The notes beneath the pieces were generated by a model. The model was not told the DNA's origin, did not search any database, and worked only from the letters and a program-made list of their open reading frames with translations. Shown piece by piece: positions 61,048-64,000 of a stretch of 64,000 nt of DNA. The DNA lies in assembly GCF_029168945.1 (NCBI RefSeq), contig NC_083604.1, positions 74,416,211-74,480,210 on the forward strand. Reading direction: 5' to 3'. A program made the translations under genes and the position numbers. Origin of the DNA: Cannabis sativa. Lineage: Eukaryota > Streptophyta > Magnoliopsida > Rosales > Cannabaceae. Every line of letters starts with the position of its first letter. Position 1 is the first letter of the stretch.

Positions 61048-61544
61048 TGTTAGAGTTTATAAAACACTCAAGAAATATATAAATCACAGATTCAAACATA
61101 TTCCTAAAAATGCTTTAATATAGAAAACCCTAAATCATAAATCTTAAAGCCTTTGCTAAATTAAAGAAGAAGAAGATGATAAAATATGAGCGGAAGCACT
61201 AACCTGAAGCCATTGTTGGAGATTGTAGAGAAGGTTTTTGATCTTCCAAGAATACACTATTTTCTAGAGTATTTTCTCTGATGGGGAAGGAGAGAATACA
61301 GAAACCCTAGTGTTTCTTGGGGACCACTACCTATTTATAGACTCATCTAAGAATGAGTTTTGGGTATTTATAATTTGGCCCCTCAACAAATTATAAATTA
61401 ACTTATGGTATCTACACATTAATTCCATGACACTTTAATACCCTTTTGATACCCATAACATAATTGGTCACTTAATTTTGTATCACACTTTATAATAGCA
61501 TATACATTATACATATGTGCCCACAAATGATTTTTAATCCAACA
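61048..61544 (-). repeat. Copia-2 5' LTR (497 bp)
   Basis: See the 3' LTR. The single difference between the two copies is at 61197 (C). Confidence 0.97.
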
Positions 61545-61549
61545 TTCAG

Positions 61550-61906
61550 GTGATAGCTGATCCGATTTAAATATTAATTAATAAAAAATATATATTGTTG
61601 GTAAATTCACCATATGTTGACCTGTCAAGATAATTAACTCTTAATCAATCTTGGAGTCAAAGCTCTAAGTGCCTACCTAACCAAATTAACTGTCAACCGT
61701 TATGACAGTTGACCTTGCTTCCTTCACTCGAACTTAAAACTATTTAAAGACTACTCCAATTTAGAGAGTTAGTTCGAGTTAGAGAGATCATTGTAGAGAG
61801 AGGGAGAAAGAAAATAAGAGAGTTAGAGAGAGGGTCCGATCTTGAACAAAATGTTCGAGATCAACCATTGTTGAAGATCACTCTAATTAAGAGTGGAGAT
61901 TGATTA
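61550..61906. other. Unclassified, possibly decayed LTR sequence
   Basis: It includes TGTTGGTAAATTCACC near 61593 and a GAGAGA-rich patch at 61790-61830. No protein or clear boundaries. Confidence 0.35.
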
Positions 61907-62425
61907 TGTAACACCCTATTTATTTAAGTATTTGCTAATCAAAGAGTTTTAACGAAAAACGTGATTTATTTTATCATCCTAAAATTTTTTCTAGTGACGT
62001 GAACATGAATATTTGACACATATAAAAAAAAATGACCTCTTAAAGTTGAGTAGTCCCAAGTCACACCAGTTGACCTGAGAATGGTTCTTAGCCTTACGCT
62101 CGGGTTGACTTCAGAAACTCTAGAATGGAAGTTCGGACTTCGATGACTCATTTACAACTCATTATCTTTCAGTACTTTGTCCCATGAAGACATCGATCAA
62201 CCAAATCTAGACCCCGAGAGCTAAAAATACACGAACCAACACCCTGAAAGTCAAATAAAGCCTGTATAAGGAAATTTTTAGTGAAAGCCAAGAGAGAGAT
62301 GTTGCGAAGCAGATTTTAGAAGTTGAAGAATAATAGCCTGCGCCCTTGACCTCAACCCTAAAGTAAAAGGGGGACGACAATAACTTAGAGCCAAATGGAA
62401 TGAAAGGTGGTCGACATCCACGTCT
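61907..62425. mobile_element. Gypsy-type LTR fragment
   Basis: It starts TGTAACACCCTATTTATT, the usual start of plant gypsy LTRs, and is interrupted or replaced at 62426 by another element with the same kind of start. No coding sequence. Confidence 0.45.
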
Positions 62426-64000
62426 TGTAACACCCTAACTAGCATAGGCGTATTACGTGATTTTTAAACGTACTGTGCAGCTCGTTGCTAATCAACGAGA
62501 TTTATGGAAATCGTGATTAATTAAAATTTTTGCTTTTTAATTAAACTTATATAATATTTCATACAAAATACTTTGGGATCCCATTTACAAAATACTTTAC
62601 AAAAAGTTTACTGTCTATTACAAAATACTTGTCGCCCAGCGACTAACTACAGAAGCGCACTGTTGTCCCGAGGATCGTACGCTCCAGGCCTAACCGCCCC
62701 GACATGTACAATCTTCATCGGCTCGTCCTCACGGTTCCTCAGCCTTGGCCTTGGCCTTACCCTTACCTACACATAAACATAGCACTGTGCGTCGACAGAC
62801 TCAGTAAGAAAAGCATAAATCATAGAACATACATAAATCCCGGGTTATGATCAGACGCCCATACCCCTGACCATAACCCTAACAGCCGTGTCCCACACGA
62901 TACTGAGTCCCGAACGTTCGTACGACGGTACTTTTGACAAAGTAACAGCCTATACTCGGTACACTGGTCATACTCCAGCTGCTAGTCATAATCTAGCCTT
63001 ACCGATGTGTTACAGTATCAGCCTATACTCGGTACACTGGTCATACTCCAGCTGCTAGTCATACTCTAGCCTTACCGATGTGATACGGTCAAACAGTACA
63101 GTACCACCAACCCTAGTATCAGCCTATACTCGGTACACTGGTCATACTCCAGCTGCTAGTCATACTCTAGCCCTACCGATGTTATACAGTGTCACCCTAT
63201 ACTCAGTACACTGGTCATACTCCAGCTGCTAGTCATACTCTAGCCTTACCGATGTGACACAGTCGGATGGTACGAAGCCAACATACATATCTAATGTAAT
63301 CTAACAGGCTTCCTAACATGCACGCTAAACATGTAATACATATGCATACTGTTATACTAATCTTACCTCGATTCTGAATTCAGGTGTGCCGGTCAACCTT
63401 AGTGGAACGAACTGCACGGCGATTTACAGGCTCCTGAACCATAACAACCACAACACAGATAAGTGATACGCTAAAGCACTTCCTGGGGACTTAAACTAGA
63501 AACTAGAAGTTTCCCTATCGATAAAAAGCATGGCAATACCCTAAACAACATAAAAATGGGAAAAACTAGGGTTCCCAAAAATCCCCCAACCGGCAGACCA
63601 GTTTTGCAACCGGAATTCCAGTTTTGGGAATCTTGGAACACCATCCGAAATTCCGGTTCTGAGCAGGAAATAAACATAAATTTCATAACTTGCTCAAAAA
63701 AAACCCAAATCATACCAAACCTTCTAGACCTGTTCTAAATACCCCCAATAAGCATTTTCAAAGCAAGAAAACCAAGTTTCATGCACAAAATCAAAAAGCA
63801 CCATTAAAGCCCAAGCTTTGAGTTCAAAACTCAAACTTGGTTAAACTCCACAAACATGCATTCAAACCTGGCTTAAACTACTCAATTAAGCATATAATAA
63901 CTGCAGAAAACAACACTAAACAAATCCCACAGGTACAGCAAGCTAATTGAACAATCCACCACTAAAATCAAGATTAAGCTCAAAACTTCATACTTGCTTA
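62426..64000 (-). mobile_element. Gypsy-type LTR, incomplete at window edge
   Basis: It starts TGTAACACCCTAACTAGC. The minus strand includes CTTACTGAGTCTGTCGAC and GTGTAGGTAAGGG, character familiar from plant gypsy LTRs. No gag or pol motif occurs before the window ends, so at least 1575 bp belong to the LTR or to untranslated DNA. The left-hand pentanucleotide CGTCT (62421-62425) is the expected target duplication; its partner would lie outside the window. Confidence 0.6.
62947..63262. repeat. Four tandem repeats of about 73 bp inside the gypsy LTR
   Basis: Units starting CCTATACTCGGTACACTGG begin near 62947, 63020, 63121 and 63194. Spacing is 73, 101 and 73; the longer one has a 28-bp insert. 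Units differ at few sites, so the array is young or homogenised. Confidence 0.92.

Larger units (their letters stand above)
55078..61544 (-). mobile_element. Copia-2: very young, nearly intact Ty1/copia retrotransposon
   Basis: This 6467-bp minus-strand element has two 497-bp LTRs (55078-55574 and 61048-61544) that differ at a single base (T at 55227, C at 61197). A perfect TTCAG duplication flanks it (55073-55077 and 61545-61549). The primer-binding site TGGTACCAGAGC (61034-61045) is two bases from the 5' LTR and has one change from the usual initiator tRNA-Met complement. LTR ends are TGTTAGAG and ATCCAACA. The order gag, protease, integrase, RT, RNase H is complete, broken only by one frameshift (about 58135) and one stop (56422-56424). 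A leader of about 1 kb precedes gag. Confidence 0.97.

Noticed and set aside
61048..61544. Copia-2 right LTR considered as an independent solo LTR
   Set aside because: The matching TTCAG duplications, one primer-binding site and one coding region make a single element with 55078-55574.
62947..63262. Regularly spaced repeats considered as CRISPR
   Set aside because: Plant nuclear context, the units are tandem with no unique spacers of uniform length, and they sit inside an LTR.

Overview
The window is nuclear DNA from a flowering plant, most likely a eudicot. It is strongly AT-rich, has spliced protein genes with plant-type introns, and is dominated by plant transposon families: Ty1/copia and gypsy-type LTR elements, LINE tails, CACTA, MULE and other MITEs, a Helitron, TRIMs and a Cassandra LTR. 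I cannot name the species from sequence alone.

Only two ordinary cellular genes are well supported. (1) A 10-exon plus-strand gene at 18067-21378 encodes a roughly 650-residue protein with an N-terminal MIP1-type leucine zipper and a C-terminal DUF547 domain. (2) A 24-coding-exon minus-strand gene at 30200-43501 encodes a roughly 1614-residue beta-propeller/alpha-solenoid protein that I recognise as TWD40-1, a subunit of the plant TPLATE endocytic adaptor complex. All 23 of its coding introns could be placed. Twenty-two are GT-AG. One (35194-35287) has AT-AC ends with U12-type signals. The two genes are about 9 kb apart in tail-to-tail orientation, and I see no functional link between them.

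Layout: 1-1200, a long-inverted-repeat element with GC-rich cargo; 2519-3250, a copia LTR plus pol tail; 3239-5330, a possible LTR, microsatellites, GC-rich degenerate repeats holding a CACTA MITE, and a 12-bp minisatellite; 6382-11438, a complete but frameshifted copia element (Copia-1); 12240-13573, a LINE remnant and a TRIM-like miniature retroelement; 13574-18066, AT-rich DNA with no gene seen; 18067-21378, the DUF547 gene; 21900-24085, a LINE tail, a Cassandra LTR, an unclassified repeat and a copia LTR; 24086-28945, a copia RNase H tail split by a gypsy-type solo LTR that itself carries a copia solo LTR; 30200-43720, TWD40-1 with several MITEs and tandem duplications in its introns; 45437-47460, a LINE inserted in a TRIM-like LTR fragment; 48774-49616, nested MITEs; 50208-53247, a Helitron; 53259-53484, another MITE; 55078-61544, a young copia element (Copia-2); 61907-64000, gypsy-type LTRs, the last running off the window.

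I found no undescribed multi-gene system. The observations most worth checking are the AT-AC intron in TWD40-1, the very young Copia-2, the three-level nested insertion at 24-28 kb, the Helitron carrying a LINE RNase H fragment, and the miniature or Pol III-linked retroelements (TRIM-like, Cassandra).
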